Shown here: piece after piece, positions 40,500-50,738 of the stretch | How the letters are laid out: every line of letters begins with the position of its first letter | Numbering within the stretch: the first letter of the stretch is position 1 | Source of the DNA: Deinococcus peraridilitoris DSM 19664 | GTDB taxonomy: Bacteria; Deinococcota; Deinococci; Deinococcales; Deinococcaceae | NCBI RefSeq assembly: GCF_000317835.1 | Contig: NC_019793.1 | Coordinates: 1,550,001-1,614,000 of the forward strand | DNA length: 64,000 nt | Direction of reading: 5' to 3' | Translations under genes and position numbers: made by a program | Notes under the pieces: generated by a model | What the model was told of the DNA's origin: nothing | Seen by the model: the letters and a program-made list of their open reading frames with translations, nothing else | The model's database searches: none

Positions 40500-41278
40500 G
40501 CCGCCTCCGGTCCGGCGGCCGGCAGGCCTTCTCCCGGCCAGGCATTGTGGGCAAAGGTCCAGAAGCGCGCCGTGTCGGCTTCCGGCGCGGCGTAATCCGG
40601 GAACTCACCAAATTGCCAACGGCCAAAACCCGCCGCGCGCAAAAGGGGCTCCAGGTCGGCAGGATCATACCCGCGCTCCTCGTGCACCTCGACGAACTCC
40701 TCGCCTTCCAGACGGCAGAAGGCCTGCACGATGCCCAGGTCACGCCCCGGATCGTAGTGATGCGACCAGTGATAGTGCACCTCGCGGCCGTCGGGCATGG
40801 TAGCCAGACCCTCGATGGCGTCGTCCTCCCACAGTTCACGCACGCCCAGGCGGCTGTTCACGTCGAACACCAGAACGCCGCCCGGCTTGAGGTGCGCGCG
40901 GGCCCGCGACAGCGCCTGGCCCAGTTCGTGCGCTTCGGTAAGGTTGTTGAGCGAATCGAACAGGCAGGTGATCAGATCGAACTGCTCGCCCAGCTCGAAG
41001 TGGCGCAGGTCGCCCTGCACGAAACGCACACCGGGCAGCTTCTCGGCGGCGACTTTCAGCATGTTACCCGACGCGTCGAGCCCGGTGACTTCCAGACCAC
41101 GCGTCACGAAGGGACCACTCGACGCGCCCGTTCCGCAGGCAAGGTCCAGCATGCTCCGGGGCACCTCGCCCTCGGCGCGCAGGTAATCCAGCACGAAATC
41201 CGCCCAGGCGTCGTATTCGATGTCGGCCATGATGGCGTCGTACACGCTGGCCAGGGCCGTGAAGGGAGGACGTTGCAC
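40496..41278 (-). CDS. Class I SAM-dependent methyltransferase
   Basis: 260 residues from GTG 41278, six bases after a TACAGT box; the frame is open further but without a start signal. Motif [16 protein letters not shown], acidic motif [40 protein letters not shown] and [16 protein letters not shown]. Looks like a small-molecule methyltransferase of the Methyltransf_25 or UbiE-like type. Substrate unknown. First gene of an operon with gpsA. Confidence 0.85.
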   Translation of the reverse strand: MQRPPFTALASVYDAIMADIEYDAWADFVLDYLRAEGEVPRSMLDLACGTGASSGPFVTRGLEVTGLDASGNMLKVAAEKLPGVRFVQGDLRHFELGEQFDLITCLFDSLNNLTEAHELGQALSRARAHLKPGGVLVFDVNSRLGVRELWEDDAIEGLATMPDGREVHYHWSHHYDPGRDLGIVQAFCRLEGEEFVEVHEERGYDPADLEPLLRAAGFGRWQFGEFPDYAAPEADTARFWTFAHNAWPGEGLPAAGPEAA

Positions 41279-41372
41279 GGCGCCACTGTAGCGCGCGCAG
41301 CTGAGAATCGCAGCGGGCACACGCGTGCTCCCCGGGTCTGTTTCCCGGACCCCGACTGGTTTACAGTGCGGC

Positions 41373-42899
41373 ATGACCTTCGAAGCAGATTTTCAGGAGC
41401 TCCGGGAGCGGGTACAGGAAATCACCGACCTGACCTCGGTCGGGGCGGTGCTGGGCTGGGACCGCTCGACATACCTGCCGGCAGGCGGCGCACCCGCGCG
41501 CGCCCGGCAGAGTGCGCTGCTCGCGCGCCTGCGTCACCAGAAAGCCACCGATCCCGCCCTGGGCACCCTGCTGTCGCGGCTGGAGCGTGAACGAACCCAC
41601 CTCGACCCGGACGGTCTGGAGGCGCGGCTGATCGAAGTGGCCCGGCACGACTTCGACCGGGCCACCCGCGTACCGGACGCGTTCGTGGTGCAGCTTTCAC
41701 AGCATGCCAACGAAACCTACGGCGCCTGGACGCGCGCGAGACCCGAGAACGACTTCGCGGGCCTGGTGCCCCGGCTGGAGCGGACGTTGGAGCTCAGCCG
41801 GCAGTACGCCACGTTCTTTCCCGAATTCGACCACCCGATGGATATTTTCGTGGACAACGCCACCGAAGGCGTGACCGTCGCGCAGGTGAAGGACGTGTTC
41901 TCACGACTGCGTGCCGGCCTCGTTCCACTGGTGCAGGCAGTGTCCGAGCGGCCCGAACCCCGCACCGACTTTCTGCACCGCTTCTATCCGGCCGGGGAGC
42001 AGCTCGCCTTCGGGGAAAGCGTCATCCGCGACTACGGCTACGATTTTTCACGCGGGCGCCAGGACCTCACGCATCACCCGTTCTGCACGCGCTTCTCGAT
42101 TGACGACGTGCGCATCACCACCCGCGTCAAGGAAAACGACCTGACCGAGTGCCTGTTCTCCACCCTGCACGAATCCGGACACGCCATGTACGAGCAGGGC
42201 GTGGATTCGGCTTTCGAGGGCACGCCGCTGGCACGCGGAACCTCATCGGCGGTGCATGAAAGCCAGTCGCGCCTGTGGGAAAACGTGGTGGGCCGCGGAC
42301 GGCACTTCTGGCAGCATTACTTTCCCAGGTTGCAGGCCGCCTTTCCCGAGCAGCTTCACGACGTGAGTGCCGACGAGATGTACCGCGCGGTGAACGTCGT
42401 GCGCCGCAGCCTGATCCGCACCGACGCCGACGAGCTGACCTACAACCTGCACGTCATCCTGCGCTTCGAGCTGGAACTGGCCATGCACGAGGGCCGGCTG
42501 GAGGTGCGTGACCTCGCCGACGCCTGGCATGCGCGCTACGAGAGTGACCTCGGCGTGCGCGCCCCTGACGACCGCGACGGTGTGCTGCAGGACGTGCATT
42601 GGTACTTCGGCATGATCGGGGGCGTCTTTCACGGCTACACCCTGGGCAACGTGCTGAGCCTGCAGTTCTGGGACGCGGCCCGCCGGGCCGTGCCGGACGT
42701 AAGCGACCAGATCGCACGCGGGGAATTCGCACCCCTGCGCGGCTGGCTGACCGAGCACATCTACCGCTTTGGCCGCAGCCGCTCGGCGAACGAGATCGCG
42801 CTGGCCACCACGGGCTCGGCGCTCACGGTCGAGCCGTACCTGAATTACCTGCGCGGCAAGTACGGCGAGTTATACGGCGTACACGCTGAGACTGCCTGA
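41373..42899 (+). CDS. M32-family metallocarboxypeptidase (Taq type)
   Basis: 508 residues from ATG 41373, five bases after TACAGT. Zinc motif [14 protein letters not shown] (HExxH), the downstream Glu in [15 protein letters not shown], and conserved [15 protein letters not shown] and [11 protein letters not shown] segments. M32 enzymes remove C-terminal residues, with broad specificity except proline; the founding member is from Thermus aquaticus. Divergent from the methyltransferase, both leaderless. Followed by a bidirectional terminator. Confidence 0.95.
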   Translation: MTFEADFQELRERVQEITDLTSVGAVLGWDRSTYLPAGGAPARARQSALLARLRHQKATDPALGTLLSRLERERTHLDPDGLEARLIEVARHDFDRATRVPDAFVVQLSQHANETYGAWTRARPENDFAGLVPRLERTLELSRQYATFFPEFDHPMDIFVDNATEGVTVAQVKDVFSRLRAGLVPLVQAVSERPEPRTDFLHRFYPAGEQLAFGESVIRDYGYDFSRGRQDLTHHPFCTRFSIDDVRITTRVKENDLTECLFSTLHESGHAMYEQGVDSAFEGTPLARGTSSAVHESQSRLWENVVGRGRHFWQHYFPRLQAAFPEQLHDVSADEMYRAVNVVRRSLIRTDADELTYNLHVILRFELELAMHEGRLEVRDLADAWHARYESDLGVRAPDDRDGVLQDVHWYFGMIGGVFHGYTLGNVLSLQFWDAARRAVPDVSDQIARGEFAPLRGWLTEHIYRFGRSRSANEIALATTGSALTVEPYLNYLRGKYGELYGVHAETA

Positions 42900-42914
42900 G
42901 CCTGACCACAAGAA

Positions 42915-42940
42915 AATCCCGGTGGAATTCCACCGGGATT
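42915..42940. terminator. Bidirectional rho-independent terminator
   Basis: AATCCCGGTGG (42915-42925), loop AATT, CCACCGGGATT (42930-42940) followed by TTTG, and preceded by AAGAAA for the other strand. It lies between the M32 peptidase and the convergent ferritin-like gene. Confidence 0.85.
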
Positions 42941-43045
42941 TTTGTTCTGTCAAGCCGCCAGAAGGCCAAGTTTCAGCGGTTCAGAACACAAGTCGTGGGG
43001 CTAGAGCAATTTCAGGAAGTTACTAATGCCCCGAGTGAGGTTGGT

Positions 43046-44089
43046 TTACAGCGAAAGCAGGAAAGTGAAGTCGGCACCAAACTTGCCGACGCTGAGGCCG
43101 GCTGGGAAGAAGCTGGCATCCAAGTTCTTGGCGTCAGCGTTGAGCTGCACAATGTTCGCAACTTGGCGCGGGGTGCGGCTGAAGGCGATGGCATTCTCGT
43201 CAGCCAGCACAATGTTCGACTGCGCAACCCTGACGTACTCTGGGTTACCTTCCAAGGCGCTGACGATTCCCTGGTCCGTGTCAGCGGCGTTGTTGGGACG
43301 ATTGTCAAGAGCATCACGCGTGTTGGAGATGGCCTGCACGACCTGCCCGGTGTTGAGTCCCGCGCCGACTGTGACGTCGCGAACGTTGTACAGCACCGTG
43401 CGAATCTCGGCGGCGTGGTAGGCCTCGACTGCCAAGATACCGGCGGCAGCCGAGAGGAAATCGGCGTTCGTCATGAGTGGTGCCGCCCCCTTGTAGGCGG
43501 TCACGCCGACATCCTCGAAGATAAACGCGCCCAGCAGGAAGGCCAGCGAGCTCGCGTAGGGATTGAAGCCGGTAATCGCTTGGTTGCTGGCCACGCTGCC
43601 TGCCGTCGAAAAGGAGGTGGTCAGGTTCAAACGGGGCCGCTCCACCGCATTGGCTCCCAGGGCCTTCCGGAGGAACCTGACGTGCCTGATTTCATCGTCG
43701 GCGATTTCACGTGCATACTCCCGAACGGCTTCGGCACTCACGAGCGTCGTTCCTGCAGACGAAACGATCGGCCCGAAGTTCATGCCACCCGCCGGCAAGT
43801 CTGCTGGCAGCATGATTTCCATGCCGCCACCCATTTCCCTCACTTCACCGATGCGCCCCACGGCCGCCGCATAGAAAGCCGCTTCCAGGTATTCAAGGTT
43901 CAGGGCGAAGTTCAGAATGGCCGCGTCGACGTCCCGCTTGGTGGAGGCGGGCGGCTGCGCTAGGGCAGGGCCGCAAGAAGCCAAAACGGCACCCGCGCCC
44001 ATCAGGCCCATGCTGCCCAGGAATTTGCGGCGGCTGTTGGGGGTTTCGGTGGCTGCAGTGATAACGGTATCCAACTTCTTCTCGCTCAT
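43046..44089 (-). CDS. Ferritin-like, Tat-exported desiccation-associated protein
   Basis: 347 residues. Twin-arginine signal SRRKFLGSMGLMGAGAVLASCG (about residues 19-40), with a lipobox-like LASC, so export as a folded and possibly lipid-anchored protein. The mature part begins DAAILNFALNLEYLEAAFYAAAVG and has AREIADDEIRHVRFLRKALG, IFEDVGVTAYKG and ILAVEAYHAAEIRTVLY: four-helix-bundle metal motifs (E, ExxH) of the Ferritin_2 family, including plant PCC13-62 and D. radiodurans desiccation protein DRB0118. Ribosome site GGAGG six bases before ATG. Confidence 0.88.
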   Translation of the reverse strand: MSEKKLDTVITAATETPNSRRKFLGSMGLMGAGAVLASCGPALAQPPASTKRDVDAAILNFALNLEYLEAAFYAAAVGRIGEVREMGGGMEIMLPADLPAGGMNFGPIVSSAGTTLVSAEAVREYAREIADDEIRHVRFLRKALGANAVERPRLNLTTSFSTAGSVASNQAITGFNPYASSLAFLLGAFIFEDVGVTAYKGAAPLMTNADFLSAAAGILAVEAYHAAEIRTVLYNVRDVTVGAGLNTGQVVQAISNTRDALDNRPNNAADTDQGIVSALEGNPEYVRVAQSNIVLADENAIAFSRTPRQVANIVQLNADAKNLDASFFPAGLSVGKFGADFTFLLSL

Positions 44090-44314
44090 GACGTTCCTCC
44101 AGAGAATGAATGGCTTGGTTGTCTTGGCCTTCCATAGTGTCCTATCCGAGCGAGGTACTTTTGGATTTACGCCGTAGATACTTCGTGCATCTATGAAGCC
44201 TGTCTGAAGGAACTTGCGTACGATGTAGTGCCGGGCTACAAAGATGACCCGTCACCAAGGGCCCCGAGGGTCCGCGAGGTCTGCAGGGCGCTCGTTCCTC
44301 AACGTTGTGGGCCG

Positions 44315-45292
44315 TCAGGCACCGTAGCCACTTATCCGCAGCACCGTGAACGGATCAGGCACATCGAGCAGTTCGCGCAGGGCGGCTGATTTTTCCCCCG
44401 AACGCGCAAAGTACGCCTGCGCGATACGGAATCCCACGAAGTACCCCAGATCGGCCGGACGTTTTACCGCCCGAGGTCCCTGATAAAGCCAGGCCCGGGT
44501 GTCCGGGCGCCGCATGACTGCGCGGAATTCCCGCCACAGCTGCGCCTCGTGCTGAAGGCCATACTCGAAGTAATCGGTGCGAGGGGGCGTCCCTGTTACG
44601 AGGGCAGCCACGAAATCCGCCACGCCTTCCTCCAGCGCGCGGCCCAGCAGCGAAAGCCGACCCAAATTGGGGTTGGCGCGCCGTTGCAGGGCGTGCACCA
44701 GTTCGTGCGTGATGACAAAGGGCAACTCCTCTACGGTCCGGAGCGCCGCCCGCTCCCACGACCCGAGTTCAGGCGTGTCGGCGCCCGCACCACGCGTAAA
44801 GAACTCGGCCGAGAGCAGCAAACCGTCCAGACCGGCCGTTCCGGCCGTGAACAGTCCGCCCATCACCACGTACACTTCCGGAAAACGCGCTTCGGGCAGC
44901 CAGCTTTGCAGCAGGCGCCAATGCTGACGGGTCTGCGCTCGCCATGCCTGATCGGCGTGCAGTGCCAGCGAGGCTTCACGGACGCTGTCATAGAAGCGGC
45001 GGCGGCAGCGCACCTGGCGCTCCAGCGCGGCAAATTGCGGCCGACGGTGGCGGAACTCGCGCAGACCGGGCGTGCCTTGCCTGAAATAGTGCTCTGCCCA
45101 GCCTGGACCACCGCTGCGCGCCATCCAGAAAGAGGGAATATCGTCGGTCACGAAACGCACCCGGTCCGGGGTGGGGTGCGAAAAAGCAGAGGGCAATTCC
45201 ACAAGCGGCCGTCGTCCCGCTCCCCAGTGGGCCACGGCCACAAGATCCCGCCCGACCAGGGGAAAGTCCGGCAGACCCCACCGAGGCGGCAC
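44315..45292 (-). CDS. Putative zinc metalloprotease-like protein (HExxH)
   Basis: 325 residues from GTG 45292. Residues about 198-210 read FVITHELVHALQRRA, a HExxH zinc motif, followed about 25 residues later by ALEEGVADFVAALV, a Glu-containing third-ligand helix as in gluzincins (DUF2268-like). No signal peptide or membrane helix. Two bases separate it from the ion-channel gene stop upstream, so they probably share a transcript. Substrate unknown. Confidence 0.7.
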   Translation of the reverse strand: MPPRWGLPDFPLVGRDLVAVAHWGAGRRPLVELPSAFSHPTPDRVRFVTDDIPSFWMARSGGPGWAEHYFRQGTPGLREFRHRRPQFAALERQVRCRRRFYDSVREASLALHADQAWRAQTRQHWRLLQSWLPEARFPEVYVVMGGLFTAGTAGLDGLLLSAEFFTRGAGADTPELGSWERAALRTVEELPFVITHELVHALQRRANPNLGRLSLLGRALEEGVADFVAALVTGTPPRTDYFEYGLQHEAQLWREFRAVMRRPDTRAWLYQGPRAVKRPADLGYFVGFRIAQAYFARSGEKSAALRELLDVPDPFTVLRISGYGA

Positions 45293-45294
45293 GT

Positions 45295-46086
45295 TCAGGA
45301 CGGTCCTTGAAAGCGGTCCTGACGCAGTCCCTCGATTTCACGTCGCAGCAGGGCCAGCTCGTCGCGCAGCGTCTGTGCGACGTTCGCCTCGTTCCGGTCG
45401 TCCTGATCGCGGCCCACGAAATAACTGGCGATGGCCGCCGTGATATAGCCGAACACCGCAAACGCGTACATCGCGAGCAGCCACGCCAGAAAACGGCCTT
45501 CAGAGGATTGCGGCCAGGTCTCCGATCCCATGGTCGTCATGATCATCGCGGTCCACCACAGGGCGTCCCAGTAACTGCGGAACAGCGTTTCTTCGAAGGT
45601 CAGCATTCCGGCGGCGCCCACCACCGTGAGCATCAGGGTCAGCGCCACCACGAAAGGCAGGCCACGCCGCTGCACGGCACTTCCCAGAGCCCGGAAGCTG
45701 CGGTTGACGGTCGTCACGAGGCGCAGCAGGTTGATTGACCGTACCGCGCGCAGCAACCTCAAAGCCCGGAAAGCGCGCAACACCCGCAGCACCCGGAGGG
45801 CCGGCAGCATCAGTGACAGGGCCGTCAGCCAGTTGCGCTGCAGGTACGCGCGCTTGTCGGGGGCCACCGAGAATGACAGCAGGAAATCCAGGACGAAGAA
45901 CACCCAGATGACGCTGACCACCCTCTGCCACAGCGCGCTCAGTCCTTGCGTGAAATCTAGGATCAGCAGCGCCAGCCACACGAAGGCCAGGGCGATCATC
46001 GGCTTGTCGGTCAGACGGTCGAGGTGCTCCAGCAGCTCCCACCGTTCCCGGGTCAGGTGCTCTCCTTGGTCAGGTCCTGCAGGCAT
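45295..46086 (-). CDS. Six-helix voltage-gated-type ion channel with unusual filter
   Basis: 263 residues. Hydrophobic segments S1-S3 (30-75), an S4-like helix with Arg at every third position (LRVLRVLRAFRALRLLRAVRS, about 97-117), then S5, pore and S6. The pore loop reads DALWWTAMIMTTMGSETWP: a T-T-M-G-S-E filter in place of the potassium TVGYGD. It ends in a coiled coil (EANVAQTLRDELALLRREIEGL) suited to tetramer assembly. Belongs to the ion-transport superfamily; ion selectivity cannot be assigned. Confidence 0.85.
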   Translation of the reverse strand: MPAGPDQGEHLTRERWELLEHLDRLTDKPMIALAFVWLALLILDFTQGLSALWQRVVSVIWVFFVLDFLLSFSVAPDKRAYLQRNWLTALSLMLPALRVLRVLRAFRALRLLRAVRSINLLRLVTTVNRSFRALGSAVQRRGLPFVVALTLMLTVVGAAGMLTFEETLFRSYWDALWWTAMIMTTMGSETWPQSSEGRFLAWLLAMYAFAVFGYITAAIASYFVGRDQDDRNEANVAQTLRDELALLRREIEGLRQDRFQGPS

Positions 46087-46197
46087 ACGGGCACCGTACC
46101 GCCTGCGGCGTCAACGCCCGATCAGAAGCACCCCAACGCACGTTCACCAACGCCATTCGCGTGGGGTCAGGCGGTCGACGTCAGCACATAATGAACC

Positions 46198-47373
46198 ATG
46201 TTGCGCCGTGCGCTGTCGGTCCTGCTGCTGTTCCTTTGCGTTGTCGGGTCGACGGCACAGACCGCCCGGATTCGCAGTGTCGGCGAGTTGCGCCTGAGCG
46301 ACTCGCAGGCCCTGCTGATTCCTCGTGACGGCGCGATTGCCGTGGTGGAGCGGCGTGGAAACCATGTACTCGTCACGTCGTTCGACGGGGTCGCGGAAAG
46401 AATCCTCGATTCCCTGGAAGTTCAGGGCCGCATTCTGGCGATTTCCGAGCGCCGCCTGCTGGTCCAGCAATCCACGACGCTGCGGGTGGTCGGGGCCGTC
46501 ACGGGCCGCGAACTCGCGGCGTGGCCGGCGCCCGCTGGGCCGCTGTCCGTGAGCGGCGACGGGCAATGGTGGCTTGTGCGAGGCAGCCAGGACACCCACC
46601 TGGTACAGCAGCGCACCCAGCGGCGCCTCAGGGTGCGCCTTCCCGACTGCCCGGCGTGTCAGGCGCGCCTCGTACCGGACGGACGCGGCAGCGTGCTGAT
46701 CGCGCTGGATGACCGGGCACCTCAGGGTCAGCACTGGCTTGTCAATCCGGTGTCGGGTGCCCGGGCCCGCCTGTCCCTGGCTGCCGTGCGCATCGTGGAT
46801 AACCTGTTGTTTCAGGCTGGCCCCGCGCAGGAGGGTGCGGTCACGCTCGTGCGGGCCGAGGACCTTTCCCGTTACCCGGCCCTCACGAGCCGGGCACGCC
46901 GAACCTGGGGCGTGCCGCCCGCCTTTCGTGCGGCGCACCCACCCGGCGCCAACCTCGTCCTGGAGGACGTGCTGTGGGACGATGTCACCAAGTCCTATCT
47001 CTTCTCCGGTCGCGCGTCCGAACCGGTGTACAACGTCAAGGCACGGCAGTGGCAGTCGCTCATCAGCCCGGTCCGGCTGTTTCGGGCTGTGCAGGACCCC
47101 GCCGTCCTCGCCCGCATTCTGCGCGCCGGACCTTCCGTGAGCCAGGAGGCGCGCTACACGCACACGGGCACACACCTGCTCGAAGCGACCGGCGACCGGC
47201 TGAACATCTACGCCAAACCGGCCTACACCCTGCGCCTCTCGCTGGCCCTGCCTTTCGCCCGCACGTACGTGTTCGCGGACCTGCCCGACGGGCTGCTGCT
47301 CGCCACCACCCGGAAAGACGGGGTCGTGCGCCTGAACGGCGGGCGGGTCCAGTTCTCACGCCTGACCTGGTGA
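46198..47373 (+). CDS. Secreted beta-propeller-like protein, unknown function
   Basis: 391 residues. N-terminal signal LRRALSVLLLFLCVVGSTAQ. The mature part has repeated strand patterns (ALLIPRDGAIAVVERRGNHVLVTSFDG; RILAISERRLLVQQSTTLRVVGAVTGREL; GPLSVSGDGQWWLVRG) spaced as in a WD40/NHL-like propeller. One C-x2-C (LPDCPAC). Start ATG follows CATAAT by five bases. Cargo or ligand unknown. Confidence 0.65.
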   Translation: MLRRALSVLLLFLCVVGSTAQTARIRSVGELRLSDSQALLIPRDGAIAVVERRGNHVLVTSFDGVAERILDSLEVQGRILAISERRLLVQQSTTLRVVGAVTGRELAAWPAPAGPLSVSGDGQWWLVRGSQDTHLVQQRTQRRLRVRLPDCPACQARLVPDGRGSVLIALDDRAPQGQHWLVNPVSGARARLSLAAVRIVDNLLFQAGPAQEGAVTLVRAEDLSRYPALTSRARRTWGVPPAFRAAHPPGANLVLEDVLWDDVTKSYLFSGRASEPVYNVKARQWQSLISPVRLFRAVQDPAVLARILRAGPSVSQEARYTHTGTHLLEATGDRLNIYAKPAYTLRLSLALPFARTYVFADLPDGLLLATTRKDGVVRLNGGRVQFSRLTW

Positions 47374-47427
47374 TCTCCGCAAGCGTCGGGTGCAGCTGTC
47401 GGGCCAGGGCAATCCTGAGCGCGCCCA

Positions 47428-48086
47428 TCACCGCTGCTCGGGCAGCGCCTGCACGAACCAGCGTGTCACCACGTCCGGTCGGGTGATGGCGCTGCCGACG
47501 ACCACTGCCCGAGCACCCAGTTCCAGGGCCCGGCGCGCTTCGTTTGGGGTACGGATGCGGCCCTCGGCCACCGGGCGTACGCCCTGCGAGACGAGCGTGT
47601 GAATCAGTTCGAAGTCCGGCCCGGCGAGTTTCGGCGAATCAGGCGTGTACCCGCTTAGGGTGGTGGCAATCAGGTCGGCACCCGCATGAGACGCCGCGAG
47701 CCCTTCGGCCAGGGTGGAAACGTCGGCCATGGCGATTTTCCCGCGGGCCTGCACGGCCTGCACCAGTTCGGCGACACTGCACGCGCGCGGTGGGTGGCAT
47801 CGAAAGCCACGATGTCCGCGCCCGCATCGCACAAATCGTGGGCATCCTGCACGGTCGGGGTGATGAACACCTCACGCACGCGACGCTTGACGATGCCGAT
47901 GATCGGTACCTGCTCCCGCGCGCGCACCGCGCGAACGTCTGCCAGCCCTTCCAGGCGCAAGGCCCGCGCACCCTGAGCTACGGCCGCGCGGGCAAACGCG
48001 CAGATGAACTCCGTCGAGCGAAACGGGCTGTCCGCCTCAGCCTGACACGAAACGATCAGGGACCCCTCCAGTGCGTCGATCGTCAT
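47428..48086 (-). pseudogene. nanE: N-acetylmannosamine-6-phosphate 2-epimerase with a frameshift
   Basis: Two frames together give a full NanE of about 219 residues. From ATG 48086 (GGAGG four bases upstream): LEGSLIVSCQAEADSPFRSTEFI, LRLEGLADVRAVR, PIIGIVKR, VFITPTVQD and DIVAFDATHR. Then the match jumps frame to CSVAELVQAVQARGKIAMADVSTLAEGLAA, GADLIATTLSGYT and GARAVVVGSAITRP. The break is in the CG repeat at 47782-47790, equivalent to one missing (or two extra) bases. A real mutation or a sequencing error in the repeat are both possible. Confidence 0.85.
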
Positions 48087-48489
48087 CTGCCTCCTTCGAA
48101 AGTAACCGCTCGAGGCCCCTGGCGCGGACATCGAGCGATTCCGCGTTTAAGGCCCGTCTGCTTCGTCCGCGCGTCCTGCTGAACGATTTTAAAGCGGTGG
48201 CCCGGGGCACTGATCGATGACCCTGACCGAGCGGAGCGCGGCAGTGCCCAAAAGCGCGTGCAGGCCAAGCCCCTGGAAAGCAGGCCTCTGGAGAGGCCAA
48301 CCTGTGAGACGTTCAAAGGGGGATACGCCCACTGGGGCCTGGCCTGCACTTGGGCACGCTCTCAGCGCGGGGAGCAAGTAAACCCAGTGCCGGAGCAGCC
48401 GGACCCGACAGGGCACGAGTTTCGACACCCAGCCCGGAAGCCCGGTCGGGACCGACATGCTGGTCGATCGGTGATTCATAATCGAGCAA
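48087..48489. other. Intergenic region, nothing recognised
   Basis: 403 bp between nanE and the VF530-like gene. Short frames here are low-complexity or antisense-like. I find no RNA gene, repeat or strong hairpin. Confidence 0.5.
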
Positions 48490-48720
48490 ATGCCTGAATT
48501 CAGATCCAAGGATCCTTTGCACGGCGTCACCCTCGAGCGGATCCTAGTGGAACTGGTTGAGTTTTACGGCTGGGAAGAACTCGCCCGACGCGTGAACGTC
48601 CGGGTCTTTCAGCACGACCCGACGGTGCCTTCCGGCCTGAAGTTCCTTCGCAAGACTCCCTGGGCACGGGAAAAAGTCGAGCAGCTCTACCGGCATATGC
48701 TGCGCGAACACCCGCGGTGA
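48490..48720 (+). CDS. VF530-family small DNA-binding protein
   Basis: 76 residues: KDPLHGVTLERILVELVEFYGWEELARRVNVRVFQHDPTVPSGLKFLRKTPWAREKVEQLY, matching the VF530 (DUF2132) family almost end to end, including the KFLRKTPWAREKVE signature. The Vibrio member has a helical DNA-binding fold; the cellular role is not defined. Single-gene unit. Confidence 0.9.
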   Translation: MPEFRSKDPLHGVTLERILVELVEFYGWEELARRVNVRVFQHDPTVPSGLKFLRKTPWAREKVEQLYRHMLREHPR

Positions 48721-48911
48721 CTGCAGGCAACGGGTAAGCCAAAGGCAGCGGGCCACGGAGCGGGCCGCGGGAAAGCCGCTCTCCATCAGGACGCATCTGC
48801 CCCCGGAACACAACCTGTCTGAACGCTGAAGCGGCAGTCACCTGAGCGACAGGGTAACGTGGGCGTCGTTGCGTCCAGTTGTTCGCCCTTTGTTTGCATC
48901 AAGGAGGTCCC

Positions 48912-50258
48912 ATGTCCACCCCGCCTGACAGTCACGCCCTGTCGTTCCCCGCGCATTTCACCTGGGGCGTGGCCACCAGCGCCTACCAGATCGAAGGCGC
49001 CACCCGTGAGGATGGACGAGGACCCAGCATCTGGGACACCTTCGCGCGCGTTCCCGGCAACGTTCTTGGCGGCGAGTCCGGTGAGGTGGCCTGCGACCAC
49101 TATCACCGCTGGGAACAGGACCTGGAGCTGATCGCCGGACTCAATCTCAACGCCTACCGCTTCAGCGTCGCCTGGCCGCGCGTGTTTCCGCAGGGCACCG
49201 GCACAGTCAACACCCGCGGACTCGACTTCTATGACCGTCTGGTCGACGGCGCCCTCGCGCGCGGCCTGCAGCCACATGTCACGCTGTATCACTGGGACCT
49301 GCCGCAGGCCCTGCAGGACCGCGGGGGCTGGGCCAACCCGGATATTTCCGACTGGTTCGCGCAGTACGCACTCGCAGTGCACGCCCGTCTCGGCGACCGT
49401 GTGTCCAGCTACGCCACCTTCAACGAGCCGTGGTGCACGGCTGAACTCGGGTACCACATCGGTCGGCACGCGCCGGGCATACGGGACCTGCGCACTTCAC
49501 TGCTGGCGTCGTACCACATTCAATTGGCGCATGGCCGCGCGGTCCAGGCCCTGCGGGCGCAGAATTCCCGCGCGGAGTTGGGAACGGTGCTGAATCTGTA
49601 TCCGGTGGACGCCGCCACCAGCAGCGCAGAGGATACCGAAGCGGCGCTGCTGGTAGACGAGAAAATCAACGGCTGGTACCTCGACCCCATACTGCGCGGA
49701 ACATTCCCGAAGCGCGCCCTGGCAGATTATGCCGCGTACCTTCCGGACATCGATCCGGCAGCGCTGGCGTCCGCGCGGCAACCCCTGGATTTCCTGGGAG
49801 TGAACTATTACTTCCGGCAGTGGGTCAGCCAGGACGGCGCGAGCCGGGCCGGGCCGCCCCACGCGGACATCGAACGCACGGCCATGGGCTGGGAAGTATA
49901 CCCGGAGGGACTGTACCGGCTGCTCACGGATCTGCACCGGACGTACGCCGTGCAGAAGTACTACATCACCGAAAACGGCGCGGCGTTCGACGATCAACTG
50001 GAAAACGGTGAGGTGCACGACGAAGCGCGCGTGCGCTTCCTGGACTCGCACCTGCGTGAAGTTCACCGCGCCATGCAGGCAGGTGTACCCGTCGCCGGCT
50101 ATTTCGCGTGGAGCCTGATGGACAATTACGAATGGGCCTTCGGGTACAGCAAACGCTTCGGCATTGTCCACGTGGATTACCACACCCAACGACGAACCCT
50201 GAAAGACAGCGCCAAGTGGTACCGGGACTTTGTGGGCACCCAGCGTGCCCGGACATGA
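48912..50258 (+). CDS. GH1 beta-glucosidase
   Basis: 448 residues from ATG 48912 (AAGGAGGT six bases upstream). GH1 landmarks: FTWGVATSAYQIEGA, the acid/base TFNEPW, the nucleophile region YYITENGAAFDD, and the aglycone-side WSLMDNYEWAFGY. No signal peptide, so cytoplasmic. Hydrolyses beta-glucosides or related beta-glycosides. No sugar transporter adjacent in the window. Confidence 0.95.
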   Translation: MSTPPDSHALSFPAHFTWGVATSAYQIEGATREDGRGPSIWDTFARVPGNVLGGESGEVACDHYHRWEQDLELIAGLNLNAYRFSVAWPRVFPQGTGTVNTRGLDFYDRLVDGALARGLQPHVTLYHWDLPQALQDRGGWANPDISDWFAQYALAVHARLGDRVSSYATFNEPWCTAELGYHIGRHAPGIRDLRTSLLASYHIQLAHGRAVQALRAQNSRAELGTVLNLYPVDAATSSAEDTEAALLVDEKINGWYLDPILRGTFPKRALADYAAYLPDIDPAALASARQPLDFLGVNYYFRQWVSQDGASRAGPPHADIERTAMGWEVYPEGLYRLLTDLHRTYAVQKYYITENGAAFDDQLENGEVHDEARVRFLDSHLREVHRAMQAGVPVAGYFAWSLMDNYEWAFGYSKRFGIVHVDYHTQRRTLKDSAKWYRDFVGTQRART

Positions 50259-50315
50259 CCGGCAGATGTTCCCATGACACCCCCGTGCCGGACCGCTCAG
50301 CAGGGAAGCCTCAAT

Positions 50316-50738
50316 TCAGGAACAGGGCCGTTCCTGCGCCGAAAGCCAGCTCCGCAGCGTGTCTTGCACCGCAGTCAGGAACTCACCCAGGCCCAACGGT
50401 TTCTCGACGTAACCGTCCGCTCCTGCTGAGAGACTCCGCTCAATATCCGTTGCAGCGGCAGAGGTGCTGAACACCACGACCGGTAACCCCACCAACTCGG
50501 GATCTCCCCGCAGTTCTCTCAGCACCTCGACGGCATTTCTCCGAGGCGTGTTGCCGTCCAGCAGCATCAGGTGTGGACGCGGCGCCCCCGCGAACGATCC
50601 TGCGCGACGCAGAAATGCCAGTGCCTGCTCGCCGTCGTCCACCACGTGCAGACACACTGCAGGAGCGAAGTCCGTCAACGCTTCGTGCACCAGCAGCACG
50701 TCCGCTTGATTGTCCTCGACCAGCAGCACGTCAAACAT
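50316..50738 (-). CDS. Rcp-type single-domain response regulator
   Basis: 140 residues from ATG 50738 (ATG 50750 also possible). Begins MFDVLLVEDNQADVLLVHEAL (acidic pocket), phospho-acceptor Asp in HLMLLDGNTPRRNAVEVL, VVVFSTSAAATDI and Lys in GADGYVEKPLG. No output domain, as in the Rcp1 regulators that pair with phytochrome-like kinases. It overlaps the 3' end of the giant kinase gene by 8 bp, so it is the cognate partner. Confidence 0.9.
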   Translation of the reverse strand: MFDVLLVEDNQADVLLVHEALTDFAPAVCLHVVDDGEQALAFLRRAGSFAGAPRPHLMLLDGNTPRRNAVEVLRELRGDPELVGLPVVVFSTSAAATDIERSLSAGADGYVEKPLGLGEFLTAVQDTLRSWLSAQERPCS

